Source: Hydrangea macrophylla (lineage: Eukaryota; Streptophyta; Magnoliopsida; Cornales; Hydrangeaceae). Taken from it: DNA of 64,000 nt. This document shows positions 33,921 through 44,678 of the stretch, piece after piece. The DNA lies in assembly GCA_033977485.1 (NCBI GenBank), contig CM066998.1, positions 26,475,501 to 26,539,500 on the forward strand, written 5' to 3'. The notes beneath the pieces were generated by a model. That model was not told where the DNA came from and made no database searches. It worked only from the letters and a program-made list of their open reading frames with translations. Made by a program: the position numbers and the translations under genes. Position 1 is the stretch's first letter; each line of letters opens with the position of its first letter.

Positions 33921-35688
33921 TCAATGTCGTCGTTACTAACCACGACATTGACATTAATAAAAGTTAAAGTGCACTGCACTGCATACTGCATGACAGTGAT
34001 TTTTCAGATTATACTAATGGTAGTTGAAACAAATCCCAAGTGCTCTGTCTGTACCATTTTCTTGTGCTTCCTGACCTGAACAACATGCACGCTAAATCAG
34101 TGATCCACAATTTCATCAAACAGAACTCAATCGACTAATAATGTTAGGGGAGGAAATGGAAAATCATGCTGCGACAACAGATTTAATAATAAAAAAACAA
34201 ATACTAAATTGCAATTTTTTCAACGACCATAAAATCTCAAACTTTGACAAAAACATCCTCTCAAAACCATTGAATTAGACTGTTAAGCAATGAAAGCAAA
34301 CAAAGGCACAATGCATTAGAAATAATAGAGCATGAAATAATCACACAGATAAAAACATATCTACATAGTCATGCATAAACTTGTAAAGATTGGAAAAAAA
34401 AAAAACGAAAGAGGAGATAGAGTATGCAGTGCAGTCTGAAAAATCACTGTCACGCAGTATGCAGTGCACGGGCTGACTTAAACTTTTATTAATGTCGTGG
34501 TTAGTAACGACGACATTTAATGTCGTTTTTAGTAACGACGACATTAAATGTCGTTTTTAGTAATAACGACATTAAATAATAAAAAAAAACACTTTTCCCA
34601 GAAATTAAAAAAAGCCTAATGTCGTTTTTTGTAATAACGACATTTAATGTCGTTTTTAGTAACAACGACATTCAATTAAAAAAAACATAATTTTTTTTTT
34701 GCCAGAAAATAAAATAAAAAGGTTAATGTCGTTTTTAGCAAAAACGACACTCAAACGAGTGGCGTTTTTCGTAAAAACGACAATGCATTCAATGTCGTCG
34801 TTACTAAAAACGACATTCATTCAATGTCGTCGTTACTAACCACGACATTGACATTAATAAAAGTTTAAGTGCACTGCACTGCATACTGCATGACAGTGAT
34901 TTTTCAGATTATACTAATGGTAGTTGAAACAAATCCCAAGTGCTCTGTCTGTACCATTTTCTTGTGCTACCTGACCTGAACAACATGCACGCTAAATCAG
35001 TGATCCACAATTTCATCAAACAGAACTCAATCGACTAATAATGTTAGGGGAGGAAATGGAAAATCATGCTGCGACAACAGATTTGAAAAAAAAAAAAACA
35101 AATACTAAATTGCAAATTTTTCAACGACCATAAAATCTCAAACTTTGACAAAAACATCCTCTCAAAACCATTGAATTAGACTGTTAAGCAATGAAAGCAA
35201 ACAAAGGCACAATGCATTAGAAATAATAGAACATGAAATAATCACACAGATAAAAACATATCTACATAGTCATGCATAAACTTGTAAAGATTGGAAAAAA
35301 AAAAACGAAAGAGGAGATAGAGTATGCAGTGCAGTCTGAAAAATCACTGTCACGCAGTATGCAGTGCACGGGCTGACTTAAACTTTTATTAATGTCGTGG
35401 TTAGTAACGACGACATTTAATGTCGTTTTTAGTAACGACGACATTAAATGTCGTTTTTAGTAATAACGACATTAAATAATAAAAAAAACACTTTTCCCAG
35501 AAATTAAAAAAAGCCTAATGTCGTTTTTTGTAATAACGACATTTAATGTCGTTTTTAGTAACAACGACATTCAATTAAAAAAAACATAATTTTTTTTTTT
35601 GCCAGAAAATAAAATAAAAAGGTTAATGTCGTTTTTAGCAAAAACGACACTCAAACAAGTGGCGTTTTTCGTAAAAACGACAATGCAG
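33921..35688. repeat. 900-bp tandem duplication with inverted-repeat arms
   Basis: 33921-34788 and 34821-35688 are near-identical, offset by exactly 900 bp. Each copy is itself a fold-back: GACATTAATAAAAGTT with GCACTGCATACTGC on the left is mirrored at the right, around a unique 400-bp centre. Arms hold runs of AATGTCGTTNTTANTAACGA words. Confidence 0.85.
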
Positions 35689-36052
35689 TGTCGTTTTTTG
35701 TAAAAACGATTTACCCCACTTTTGTCATTATGTTGAAAGTGACATTGGTTTAATAATTAAATTTTTAATTTCCATTTATTATGGAAACAGCTCTTTCTAA
35801 CTTCGCCTTAAGTGACTGCTGCGGTGCATACAAATTACATACTGGTTTCAGGAATGAGTTTAAGCAAAAGGGCTTCCATTCCATCTGGAATAGTATTTTT
35901 TTTTTGTCAAATGTGTTCTTTACTTTGGTAAAAATAAATAAATAAATAATTATTTGTGTAAAGTATTTGTGCCCGGCCCTAGCATTGTTGGGTTCAAAAT
36001 TTGTTAGATATGTCGGTCGATGCCCCATAATAAAATTGAAGCACAATAATAA

Positions 36053-37033
36053 GGGTTAAATACATTTACACTACTTGTGGTTTGGCCGATTTGCACTTAT
36101 CCCCTGTGGTTTAAATTTTGGCATTAATACCCGCTGTGGTTGGACTAAAGTGCAACTGTTAAAATTTGCTAATGACGCAAGCTAAAATGACCAAATTACC
36201 CCCAAGTCCTCATAACAATGTTAAGAACAAAATTTGTTTACTTCAATTCGTTTAGGGAGAAACATATGATTTTCGATTGGGTGAGAAAGAATCTTTGACA
36301 ATTTTTTTTTTAATTTTCTCGATATAGATTATGTGCTTGACCCAAGGAAAATTATTTATGACTTATTTCCTTTTAATATGATTTTCAGGGGCAAAAGAGT
36401 CATTTTAGGGCTCCCAACTTTAAAACTGTTAAATTGGATGGAAAAAAGTCATGGTTTCACTTTAGTCACAACAGGTATTAGTGCCAAAATTTAAAACACA
36501 AGGGGGGTGTAAGTGCAAATTGGCCAATCCACACCCCATGTGGATTGGCCGATTTGCACTTACCCCTTGTGGTTTAAATTTTGACACTGATACCCCATGT
36601 GGTTTAGACCGAGCTGCAACTGTTAACTTTTCCATTCAAATTAACGTTTCTGCTTTTGGGAGGGAGATCTCCTGCCAATTTGCTGCACCAAATGTCAATA
36701 TTGTCCCTTCATCCTTCATTATAAGGAACAAAGTGCAACGCCAAATGTCAATAGAGTGAAGAACTTCCACTTTGGCTCATTTCTTCCTAAGGACTTTCCC
36801 CAATTCACAAACCCAGGTGTTAATAGAAGGGATACCCACTTCCCTCAATCGAAGTGTTAAAGAAACAGTAAATTATTTTGGGAGTGGTATATGGTCATTT
36901 TTGGTTGCTCCATTAGTAAAGTTAACAGTTGCACTTAGGTTTAAACTACAGGGGGTATTATTGTCAAATTTAAACCACAAGAGGGTAAGTGCAATCAGAC
37001 AAACCACAGGGGGTGTGTAAGTGTATTTAACCC
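36053..37033. mobile_element. Harbinger-like MITE pair, TSD TAA
   Basis: Ends GGGTTAAATACATTTACAC and GTAAGTGTATTTAACCC are inverted repeats, flanked by TAA (36050-36052, 37034-37036). Several CCCCTGTGGTTTAAA-type words recur, and an inverted junction at about 36518-36560 (GGCCAATCCAC / GTGGATTGGCC) suggests two family members fused head to head. No coding capacity; short frames here are artefacts. Confidence 0.7.
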
Positions 37034-37085
37034 TAATCAGAAAGATAAGTCAAATATTGGGTTTTGGATTATAAGCAGTCATTAT

Positions 37086-37151
37086 GGGCAACACCCATGT
37101 GGCCACTTGCAAGACCACAAATTGACTGCAAGTGACCACATGGTGCTGTCC
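37086..37151. repeat. Short hairpin, possibly a tiny MITE
   Basis: Arms ACCCATGTGGCCACTTGCA and TGCAAGTGACCACATGGT pair around a 15-nt loop. No clear TSD. Confidence 0.4.
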
Positions 37152-37213
37152 AAATTGACTGCCGCAAATTGCGACTGAGGAGGATCCTTCCCCGTTATAT
37201 TGATTTTATATGC

Positions 37214-37384
37214 GGAGTAAACTTCAGTGCAGTTTTTACTGTGCTGTTCATCCTGTGCCTCTCACAGGATGAACAGTGCACAGCCAATTTCCTTAAAAAA
37301 AAAAAAAAAAACTGCTGTGCACTATTCATCCTGTAAGAGGCACAGGATGAACAGCACAGTTATTACTGCACTGAAGTTTACTCC
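37214..37384. mobile_element. Mutator-type MITE (171 bp), 9-bp TSD
   Basis: Ends GGAGTAAACTTCAGTGCAGT and its complement, with perfect 9-bp flanks TTTATATGC (37205-37213, 37385-37393). The interior has the hairpin GTTCATCCTGTG-CCTCT-CACAGGATGAAC. Related copies make up the cluster at 39548-40141. Confidence 0.85.
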
Positions 37385-37393
37385 TTTATATGC

Positions 37394-37876
37394 GAGGTTG
37401 TTAGAGACAATAAATTCATATGTGAGTGAAAATGTTAACTTACTACACATCTAAAAGTCTTTAATTGGACACACCCTCCGGTCCAAGTAAGCTGGACGTG
37501 CATTTAACCTCTCTACAGAGAAGTTTACGCTTCAACTCCAACCAGCTTCTTTCGGCTCCCACATGGTGTGGGTATGTGGGTGTCTAGGATGAGGCCGTAT
37601 GGGATTAGTTTGTTTAATTGGTTGCGATATTCCTCTGTTGACGGAAGAAGAAAAAAAATATATTTACAATGAAGTAAATTTATAAAATAACTAAATTAAG
37701 TTATTTTAATCGATTTTGTTGGTAAATTACTTATCTATCCTCATTTTTAACGATTTTTATTGTCCATGTAAAAGTGAATACAATTTATTTTACTGTCTTT
37801 ATTGAAAAGACCAAAGCAAGCTCATATATATCCATATATATATATATATATATGCATACATAGATATACAAAGATT
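37394..37876. other. No recognised feature; (TA)n at the right
   Basis: Non-coding sequence, with an AT dinucleotide run at about 37834-37853 next to the following MITE. Confidence 0.4.
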
Positions 37877-38040
37877 CTCTAAAGAGGGCCACCTCTCTTT
37901 ATTAAAGGGAGGACCTTTGTTTTGACCGTCAGATTGTGTTGAAAAACTGTGAAATGACAAAACTGTCATTAATGAAAACACAATCCGACGGCTAAAACAG
38001 AAGTCCTCTCTTTATTAAAGAGAGGGCGCCCTCTTTAGAG
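37877..38040. mobile_element. MITE with CTCTAAAGAGGG ends (164 bp)
   Basis: Inverted ends CTCTAAAGAGGG and CCCTCTTTAGAG continue into CCTCTCTTTATTAAAG on both sides and a mirrored TTGTTTTGACCGTCAGATTG. No unambiguous TSD. Confidence 0.65.
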
Positions 38041-38070
38041 CCTGACTGCATAGATATATATATATATATA

Positions 38071-38254
38071 GCGAGGATCTTAAGCGGGTGTGAAGTAGCG
38101 GACTTTGGGACGGACTACTTTTAGCGACGAAAATGTCGCGTTTAGCGACGAAATTTTTTTGTCGAAAAAAATTTCGTCGCTAAACGCGACATTTTCGTCG
38201 CTAAAAGTAGTCGGTCCCAAAGTCCGCTCCTTTACACCCGCTTAAGATCCTCGC
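38071..38254. repeat. Near-perfect 184-bp hairpin flanked by (TA)n
   Basis: The left arm from GCGAGGATCTTAAGCGGGTG pairs almost completely with the right arm ending CACCCGCTTAAGATCCTCGC-like text, with the centre at about 38162. It contains repeated TTTAGCGACGAAA words. TA runs on both sides fit insertion of a fold-back MITE at TA. It could be transcribed into a long duplex substrate for Dicer-like enzymes. Confidence 0.8.
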
Positions 38255-38340
38255 TATATATATATATATATATCTATGTATGTACATGTATATGTACACA
38301 GCTACACACAAATTGAAACACTTTGGGCATGTTAATGAAT

Positions 38341-38342
38341 AA

Positions 38343-38373
<31 letters not shown>

Positions 38374-38375
38374 CA
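38341..38375. repeat. (AAAAC)n microsatellite
   Basis: About six AAAAC units. Confidence 0.7.
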
Positions 38376-38518
38376 CCCATGGTCACTTAATTTAGGTCAT
38401 CAGCTAATTTTGACACAATTCTAAAGTAGCTATCTGGTTAAATTAATCTAGAGAATCCCTTAGCCACTACTAGTTATAGTTTACCTAAACAGCTGACCAA
38501 AATCAATAACAAAATAGT

Positions 38519-38682
38519 AGTGCTACATACACACATTTTTTGACATATTTTTTGACACACAGCTTTAAATGCATGTACCTTGTGCTATGTAAGTGGTGCA
38601 CAGAAAAGTGTGAAAAATTCAAGCAGCACAAGTACATGTGTTTAAAGCATAGTGTGTCAAAAAGTGTGTATACCAAACATTT
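38519..38682. mobile_element. MITE with ATACACACNTTTTTTGACA-type ends
   Basis: TACATACACACATTTTTTGA on the left mirrors TCAAAAAGTGTGTATACC on the right, with mirrored GCTTTAAA and CATGTACTTGTGCT blocks inside. About 164 bp, limits approximate. Confidence 0.6.
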
Positions 38683-38684
38683 CC

Positions 38685-39547
38685 CATAACAAAATCGTCC
38701 CAAAAAAAAATGGAAAAACAAAAAATAAAAATCCAAATCATGACTCACATGATTTACCATTCAAAGCTATAAAATACTCAAACAATGAATTTAAAATAGC
38801 CTGCCAATACACATTGACACAGATAACAAGTCCTTTGAAGAAGAAGCCAGAACAATCACTTTGTTTACTTCTTTGCTCTTTGAAAAGTATACATCAATTT
38901 GATACCCTTTTTCTTTTCTTTTTTCTCCAACTGATATGGCGGTGAAATATCTGACACAACTTCCAATAAAAATTTGTTTAGTATTCTTATGATTGAAATA
39001 TCAAATTGCTACACCAGTTTAGAACCAAATTTAAGAATTCATCAAAAAAGGGACCAAATTTAAGATGCAAACTTATAAATCATAGAGTTTTTGTTTTTTT
39101 TTTTTTGTTAACCTAAGAGTGTTAATAGTTAATTTTTTTTCTTCTTTGAAAAGTAGTATGAAGCCTACCTACAAGTGTCTAGTTGGTCTAGAGTGACAAA
39201 TTCACTATTTAAACTCTTTAGGACGATTTAAAATTACATTATTTTACTTTAGAGTTAAGTACACCTAGGGCTCCTGATTAGGGAAGTGTACTCCGCACAT
39301 GAATATTAAGTGAAATTTCGTTGGATAGTATATGAATATTGGGCAAAATGTCCCCTTTCAGCGACTTTTAAACAAAACTAATTATGATAAATTGCACCTT
39401 AAACTTGGCAATTACTTCTTGAGATTTTCGCCTAAATTAATTTTTAAAGTCTTTTAGTTCACAATTTTGGATTCTTTTTGACAAATCTTAATAAACATTC
39501 CAGAAGTATTTACTAGACTTAAGATTGTAACTAAGATTATCTCCAAG
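38685..39547. other. No recognised feature
   Basis: AT-rich non-coding sequence, with no termini, RNA or credible frame. Confidence 0.4.
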
Positions 39548-40141
39548 GGACCAAACTTCAGTACAATTTCTTTAAAAGTGTTCTGTGTTGTGCCTTTCAC
39601 AGCATAATCTTCAAAAATGTGCAGTGCACTGTTCATCCTGTGCAGTGCACTGTGAGAGGCACAGGATGAACAACACAGTTTTTACTGCACTGTTCATCCT
39701 GTGCAGTGCATTGTGAGAGGCACAGGATGAACAACACAGTTTATAAGGAGCAAACTTCAGTGCAGTAAAAACTGTGTTGTTCATCCTGTGCCTCTCACAG
39801 AATGAACAGTGCACAGCACAGTTTTAGGAGCAAACTTCAGTGCAGTAAAAACTGTGTTGTTCATCCTGTGCCTCTCACAGGATGAACAGTGCATAGCAGT
39901 TTTTTTTTAAGAAAATTGTGCAGTGCACTATTCATCCTGTGAGAGGCACAGGATGATGTGCTGTTCATCCTGTGCCTTCAGTGCAGTAAAAACTGTGTTG
40001 TTCATTTTGTGCCTCTCACAGGATGAACAGTAGTGCATTGCAGTTTTTTTTTTTTTTTTAAGAAAATTGTGCAGTGCACTGTTCATTTTTTGAGAGGCAC
40101 AGGATGAACAGCACAATTTTTACTGCACTAAAGTTTGCTCC
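39548..40141. mobile_element. Cluster of nested MITEs with GTTCATCCTGTG hairpins
   Basis: At least four rearranged copies of the family at 37214-37384, with repeated words CTTCAGTGCAGTAAAAACTG and GTTCATCCTGTG/CACAGGATGAAC in both orientations. Outer ends GGACCAAACTTCAGT and ACTAAAGTTTGCTCC are inverted. Poly-T runs mark internal centres. Confidence 0.7.
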
Positions 40142-40594
40142 TTTTAAAAAATGAAAAAACAATTGTGCTATGAGAAAGGCACAGAACTGTACCGTAGTTG
40201 TTTCCATCTCCAAGGCTCTGGCCATATGGGCTGCCAGTGTCATTAAATGGCATGCCCCACAAAATATGGCGCTCCAACTCTAAGCCAATTGAGCTGCCAA
40301 ATTATGGCTTTGCCATATGGCATAAGAATTGGCACATGCCATATTTGCCAAATCATCATCCCACCCACTACACCTCTTAGTTTTGGTGAATAATATGATC
40401 CAATGACCAAAAATGCTAGTTGACAAAAAGTGGGGCATTGATTATAACTTGTGTCATTAGACCAAGTTTGCTAAATTTTATTAGTATTTTGGTACTGTAG
40501 CACGCTTAAACAATAGCATTGACATGAGTAAAATGGCATTTTGTATTGGAGATACTCTAACGACACAATTCACTATTTGCTATCATGAAAGAAT
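40142..40594. other. No clear feature
   Basis: Contains several GCCATATGGC-like inverted words (about 40210-40355) that may be an old MITE. No limits could be set. Confidence 0.35.
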
Positions 40595-40767
40595 AAGTCT
40601 TTGGGCACAAACAAATCTGACAAACATAATTCACACACTACAATGTGTCTATTTCTCTCTTGGTATGGCACACTGACACTACGGGATCCACTACACAAAG
40701 AAGAGAGATATACACATTGTAATATTGGCGGATTGTGTTTGTAAGATTTGTTTCTACCCAAAGATTT
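40595..40767. mobile_element. MITE with AGTCTTTGGGCACAAACAAA ends
   Basis: Left GTCTTTGGGCACAAACAAAT mirrors right ATTTGTTTCTACCCAAAGAT, and inner blocks ACAATGTGT and TTTCTCTCTT are mirrored too. About 173 bp. Confidence 0.6.
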
Positions 40768-41174
40768 ACTCATCATGAAATAATGAGGAAGTACGTAAGA
40801 ATAAGAATATAGTACTGAAATCTTTCATTTGATAATTACTCGTGTAGGCAACACAAATTTGACATCAATTATTATAATACTGTTATTCTTCCCAAATTTG
40901 TTTTTTAAATCTAGTTTCCAAAATATATGGCAAAGGGCCCACTTAGTTTTTTAACAGGATGTTGAAGTTGTGCCACCATAATTGAAGGAGTATTAGCATG
41001 CTTCTCAAGTTTTTTTTTTTTTTTTTTTTATCCCAAATGGTCTATTCAACACATAGATATGACGGTAGAACCACCCTCAATAATATAATGATGAAAATAT
41101 GGTAATGAACCCTATAAAATAATGTAAGAACTACTCATGTAGCCGTAGGCAACGCAAATTTGAGATAAATTCAT
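40768..41174. other. No recognised feature
   Basis: AT-rich sequence with a poly-T tract at about 41010-41029. Confidence 0.4.
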
Positions 41175-41190
41175 ATGATGATGAAAATAT

Positions 41191-41386
41191 ATATATATAT
41201 TTTTTTGGTAATCGGGGGTGTCTGCGCCAGCTTGCGCGCACCTCGACTAATCCCCCGAGACTAATCCCCCGAGGCCTGGAGGCGCCGGGTGAATACTCCA
41301 GTGGCCATGCCCCCCATGACTCGAACACTGAACCTCTTGGGTAGTACACCCAAGAAGCTTACCACTCGGCCACAAGGGACTTGGTT
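41191..41386 (-). mobile_element. tRNA-derived SINE (Au-SINE-like), 16-bp TSD
   Basis: On the minus strand the 5' end carries pol III promoter boxes: A box GTGGCCGAGTGG and B box GTTCGAGTC, as in a Ser/Leu-type tRNA. The 3' part has GCGCAGACACCCCCGATTACC, resembling the Au SINE family. It is flanked by a perfect 16-bp duplication ATGATGATGAAAATAT (41175-41190, 41387-41402), the mark of LINE-type target-primed integration. No coding capacity. Confidence 0.9.
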
Positions 41387-41402
41387 ATGATGATGAAAAT
41401 AT

Positions 41403-42125
41403 TGGTATAAATAAATTCTATAATTTAGACATGGGGTATTATATCCTACATTAAATGAGTTTGTTCCCTAAGAACAAGAATAAATATTGAATATCACGGT
41501 GATACTATGTGAGATTTTGTGACGTCTCTAATAGAGGAGAGATTGTAGGTTTATTTGGATAAAGTTTAGGCTGATGTGGGCAGGAGATTCCCAAGGTGTT
41601 TAAATATAGGAATTTGATTGAGTTGGGATAAGCCATCATCCCTATAACCGTGACACCCAATTTTTTTTTCCAAGAACAGGACCACCGTTCTTTTCGACAA
41701 TTTCCATATCAGTCTGATCTGTCATCCAAACACAAATGTTCCCAATGGGGCACAAATTTGCATATTCACATTTAGTGGTAGGGCTACAAAATCCCCACAC
41801 CACTGAATCAATACACATCTATCAAAATTTGAATATATGCCCACCAAACATGGCATAGAAGGAATACTGTTCAATTGGACCAACTTTTGACTCTCAAAAA
41901 AGAAAATAAATTGTCTTTTGAGCAGAAATAAAAAGATTCATCTCTCTCTCCCACTCCATCAGTTAGCAAACACGGAGTTAGCCGTTGTCTTTGACTAATC
42001 TAAGTCTTTCTCATTGACTGAGGATGATTAAGCCAACCTTAGAGCAATTATTTAATGTAATTAAGGATAGACCCCAATTTCAAGAGAAGTTATTCAGTGA
42101 GCCCGTCACACCACGTTATTATGTT
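41403..42125. other. No recognised feature
   Basis: Non-coding sequence between the two SINE regions. No repeat termini or credible frame. Confidence 0.4.
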
Positions 42126-42256
42126 GACGTGGTGTGACGTCCCAGTAGTATAAGGCCTTATAACCACTAAATTTTGGAGGCTTTGACAAATGAGGAAGAA
42201 TGTACTCCTAAAAATAGGAGTCATAATTTATTATTACGCCACTTTATTTTTAGTGG

Positions 42257-42296
<40 letters not shown>

Positions 42297-42633
42297 AAGA
42301 AAAAGGGGAGGCGGGGGCAACCAGCGTAGCAACCCTCCCTGGGCGTGACCATAGGAGCCCCTCCCCGATGTGGAATGTCCGGTTTGAGCCATAGCTACTG
42401 CCTGTATAAGCGAGCCCGTCACCACACCCCCACCGAAGCTACCAGGTGGGCCAGAAACCTATCCACAGACCCCATAAATCAGGCTTTACTCACGCAAGCC
42501 CTTTCAACTTACGTTCGGATTCGAACTCCTGACCTTGAGGTAAGGAATGTCAGCCCCGTCCCAACTGGGCTACCACCTCGGTGGTTATTTTTAGTGGTCA
42601 CATAATCAAATATTACTTGACGTCACACCACGT
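42126..42633. mobile_element. Possible MITE interrupted by a SINE
   Basis: GACGTGGTGTGACGTC at 42126-42141 and GACGTCACACCACGT at 42619-42633 are inverted repeats. Removing the SINE and one duplication copy leaves about 165 bp. A further CGTCACACCACGTT at 42104-42117 complicates the left edge. TSD not clear. Confidence 0.4.
42259..42586 (-). mobile_element. tRNA-derived SINE with poly(A) tail (328 bp)
   Basis: On the minus strand: A box GTGGTAGCCCAGTTGG, B box GTTCGAATCC, a body unrelated to the first SINE, and a tail of about 30-35 A (plus-strand T run, 42259-42293). The 13-15 bp duplication TTATTTTTAGTGGTC lies at 42244-42258 and 42585-42599 (the last bases are shared with the element end). 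Confidence 0.85.
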
Positions 42634-42695
42634 TATCCAACTTATCCTTGAGTACTTGAAAGGTATAAGATGGTTCATAGAAAGGAATTAGGAGT

Positions 42696-42731
<36 letters not shown>

Positions 42732-43292
42732 GTCTCTAAAGAAGGAGAAGTTTTTGTGTACCCTCAAGGTAGTGTCTATGTTGCGCCTCACATCCAATGA
42801 GGTAGCGACACACAGGATTGTTAGGTTGTTTAAATTTTTTATGGTGGATTTCATTATTCCTGTGGCGCGCTACTATTGAATATAGAATACCAAATGACAT
42901 ACCACGTGATACCTTAGGAGTACCCAAAAATTTCTCCAAAAGAAAGACGTCGGTTTACAACATCACTTTTAGGTGTACAAGACTTATCACTAAAGGGGAC
43001 TCTTGATGTGTACAGTGTATTTATCTAAGGTCCAAAGGTACTAAGTACTAACTCTGGATTGAAATTTATTTTTTAGTTCCCCCATCTTTTTGTGTACGAA
43101 GAGGAGGCTTATTTGGCTAAATGGGTAAACTGTGCGATCCCATAAACTTTTCACTGTCTTATTTGAATTCATTTTTGTTCACATATTTTCTCGGTCATTG
43201 TTAATCCACTAATAGTTTTGTGACACGTATTCTTATTCAATAATTAGGTTGATAAAATATAGCCTATATAGGGTAAAATATGAATGAAATAG
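42634..43292. other. No recognised feature; (TA)n
   Basis: Contains an AT dinucleotide run (about 42699-42727). Small frames at 42736-43006 look like chance. Confidence 0.35.
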
Positions 43293-43474
43293 TGGGTTAA
43301 TCGGGAGAGAACTAATCCTAAATATACGCCTTAATGAGCATTTGTTAGTACATTTTATCCTGTTTTTGTATATTTTTACTCTGTTTTCTAGTTTCTGACA
43401 GGTTTTGGAAGAAATCAACTAAACCAGGCTAAACAGGGTGAAAAAGCATAGTTGAAGAAGCTGAAAAATCCAAG

Positions 43475-43611
43475 TCGCGCGCGCGACCCGCGCCCGCGAA
43501 ATCCAGAAATCGCTCGCGCGATCCGCTCGCGCGAGAACCCAGAATCGCTCGCGCGATCCGCGCGCGCGAAGGCCAAAATGTCGCGCTCGCGCGACCCGCT
43601 TGCGCGATATG
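43475..43611. repeat. CGCG-rich palindrome array in the Athila LTR
   Basis: Dense TCGCGCGCGCGA, TCGCTCGCGCGA and CGCGCGCGAAG words in an otherwise AT-rich LTR. The same array is in the 3' LTR (50509-50645) and related arrays lie in the internal region (47927-48160). Unusually many CpGs for plant transposon DNA. Confidence 0.7.
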
Positions 43612-43749
43612 TCCAAAAATCAATGTTGCGTATTTCAGTGTACTGAGGACTCCTGTGCAAACGAAACTGCTGAACGACGTCCAGACTGTAAATTACATGC
43701 GTTTCAGTTCGTTTCGGGTTGGGAAGCCTTCCAAAGCTTGTGTAAACTC

Positions 43750-43757
43750 TATATATA
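43750..43757 (+). promoter_or_regulatory. TATA box of the Athila LTR
   Basis: CTCTATATATACTTAG in the middle of the LTR; the 3' LTR has the same box at 50784-50791. Confidence 0.55.
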
Positions 43758-44660
43758 CTTAGTTTTAATAGTTTTTAGGGGTTGGCAATTATTATACACA
43801 CATTCTACAACCATACTTCCAGCCCTTGAAGAGGGAGAAGCAAGGAGAAGAAGAAGAAGATCAAGAATTTCCATGGCCTCCTCCATCAACTACTTGCCGA
43901 TCTCTACTCCTATGGCAGCTTAGATCATCGATCTAGGGTTTCAATGAAGCCCTAGATAAGTAATAGGGTTTTATTTATGATTTTATTTAAGTTTTATTAT
44001 GTATGGATGACAGTCACATGTTTAGATGATTTTTATAAATAAATCGTACTACTATTGATTAAATCATTGCTTTCAGAATTTATTCTTGTCTTAGATCTAT
44101 TTTGACTGTGATGTGCTCAACGATCTATTCTTGCTGTGCTTGTTTAGATTGTTTACATGTGATGGTGCTTTATTGATTCGTGCTATCAAGTATCCGAATA
44201 GTCCATGCCTAGGTTAGACGGATTAGATCACAACCCTAGTTTAGTGTGAGATAATTCGTGCTACCCGAAGATGGATTATGTTGGTGCTTGAACCATGATT
44301 ATCTTCTTGGCGGAGGAATTGGGCTTGTAGCTACAATTCCCCATTATCATCCAACGTAATAAGCTAAAGTAATTCATAAATATTCCTATTATGAAGCTAG
44401 TGGTGGATTTGCAATCCTAGGTTCCCTTAAACATTATTTAAAACACTGTTAATTGCTTTCATAGTTTAGATTCACTTTTATTGTTATTAGTTTAAATAAA
44501 AACCAAATCAAATTCGTTTTTCTTAATTAAGTAGACTTAGGTTTTAAAATTAAAAGCTGTAGTAATCAATCTCTGTGGGGTCGACCTTTACTTTCACACT
44601 ACAAATCTTTAGAAAAGTAAAGTATACTTTTTATATCTTGATTCTGACAAGATCAATTTT

Positions 44661-44678
44661 TGGCGCCGTTGCCGGGGA
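44661..44678 (+). other. Primer-binding site (tRNA-Asp type)
   Basis: TGGCGCCGTTGCCGGGGA, 5 nt after the 5' LTR end, the primer site usually assigned to tRNA-Asp in Athila elements. Confidence 0.85.

Larger units (their letters stand above)
33281..35793. mobile_element. Compound Mutator-like non-autonomous element (2513 bp)
   Basis: Long inverted terminal arms start GAGCTGTTTCCATAATAAAT and end in its complement, continuing inward past GACAAAAGTGGGGTAAATCG. The direct flanks TTTCTAACTT (33271-33280, 35794-35803) match over 10 bp, fitting a 9-10 bp duplication. The interior is filled with AACGACATT/AATGTCGTT words in both orientations and includes a 900-bp tandem duplication. No transposase. 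A Harbinger-like MITE has landed in the left arm. Confidence 0.75.
43298..44655 (+). repeat. Athila-type 5' LTR (1358 bp)
   Basis: TATA box TATATATA at 43750-43757. Contains the CGCG-rich array at 43475-43611. About 1% divergent from the 3' LTR, so insertion is fairly recent. Confidence 0.9.

Noticed and set aside
33897..35444. Repeated 60-67 codon frames
   Set aside because: Duplicate because they lie in the 900-bp tandem of the Mutator-like element. No protein features.
36481..37020. Two short plus-strand frames of 92 and 82 codons
   Set aside because: Both lie within the Harbinger-like MITE pair and read through its repeated CCCCTGTGGTTTAAA words.
43600..43923. 107-codon frame in the Athila 5' LTR (also in the 3' LTR at 50634-50960)
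   Set aside because: It spans the TATA box and start region of the LTR and encodes nothing recognisable. The two copies differ by indels in a GAA repeat.
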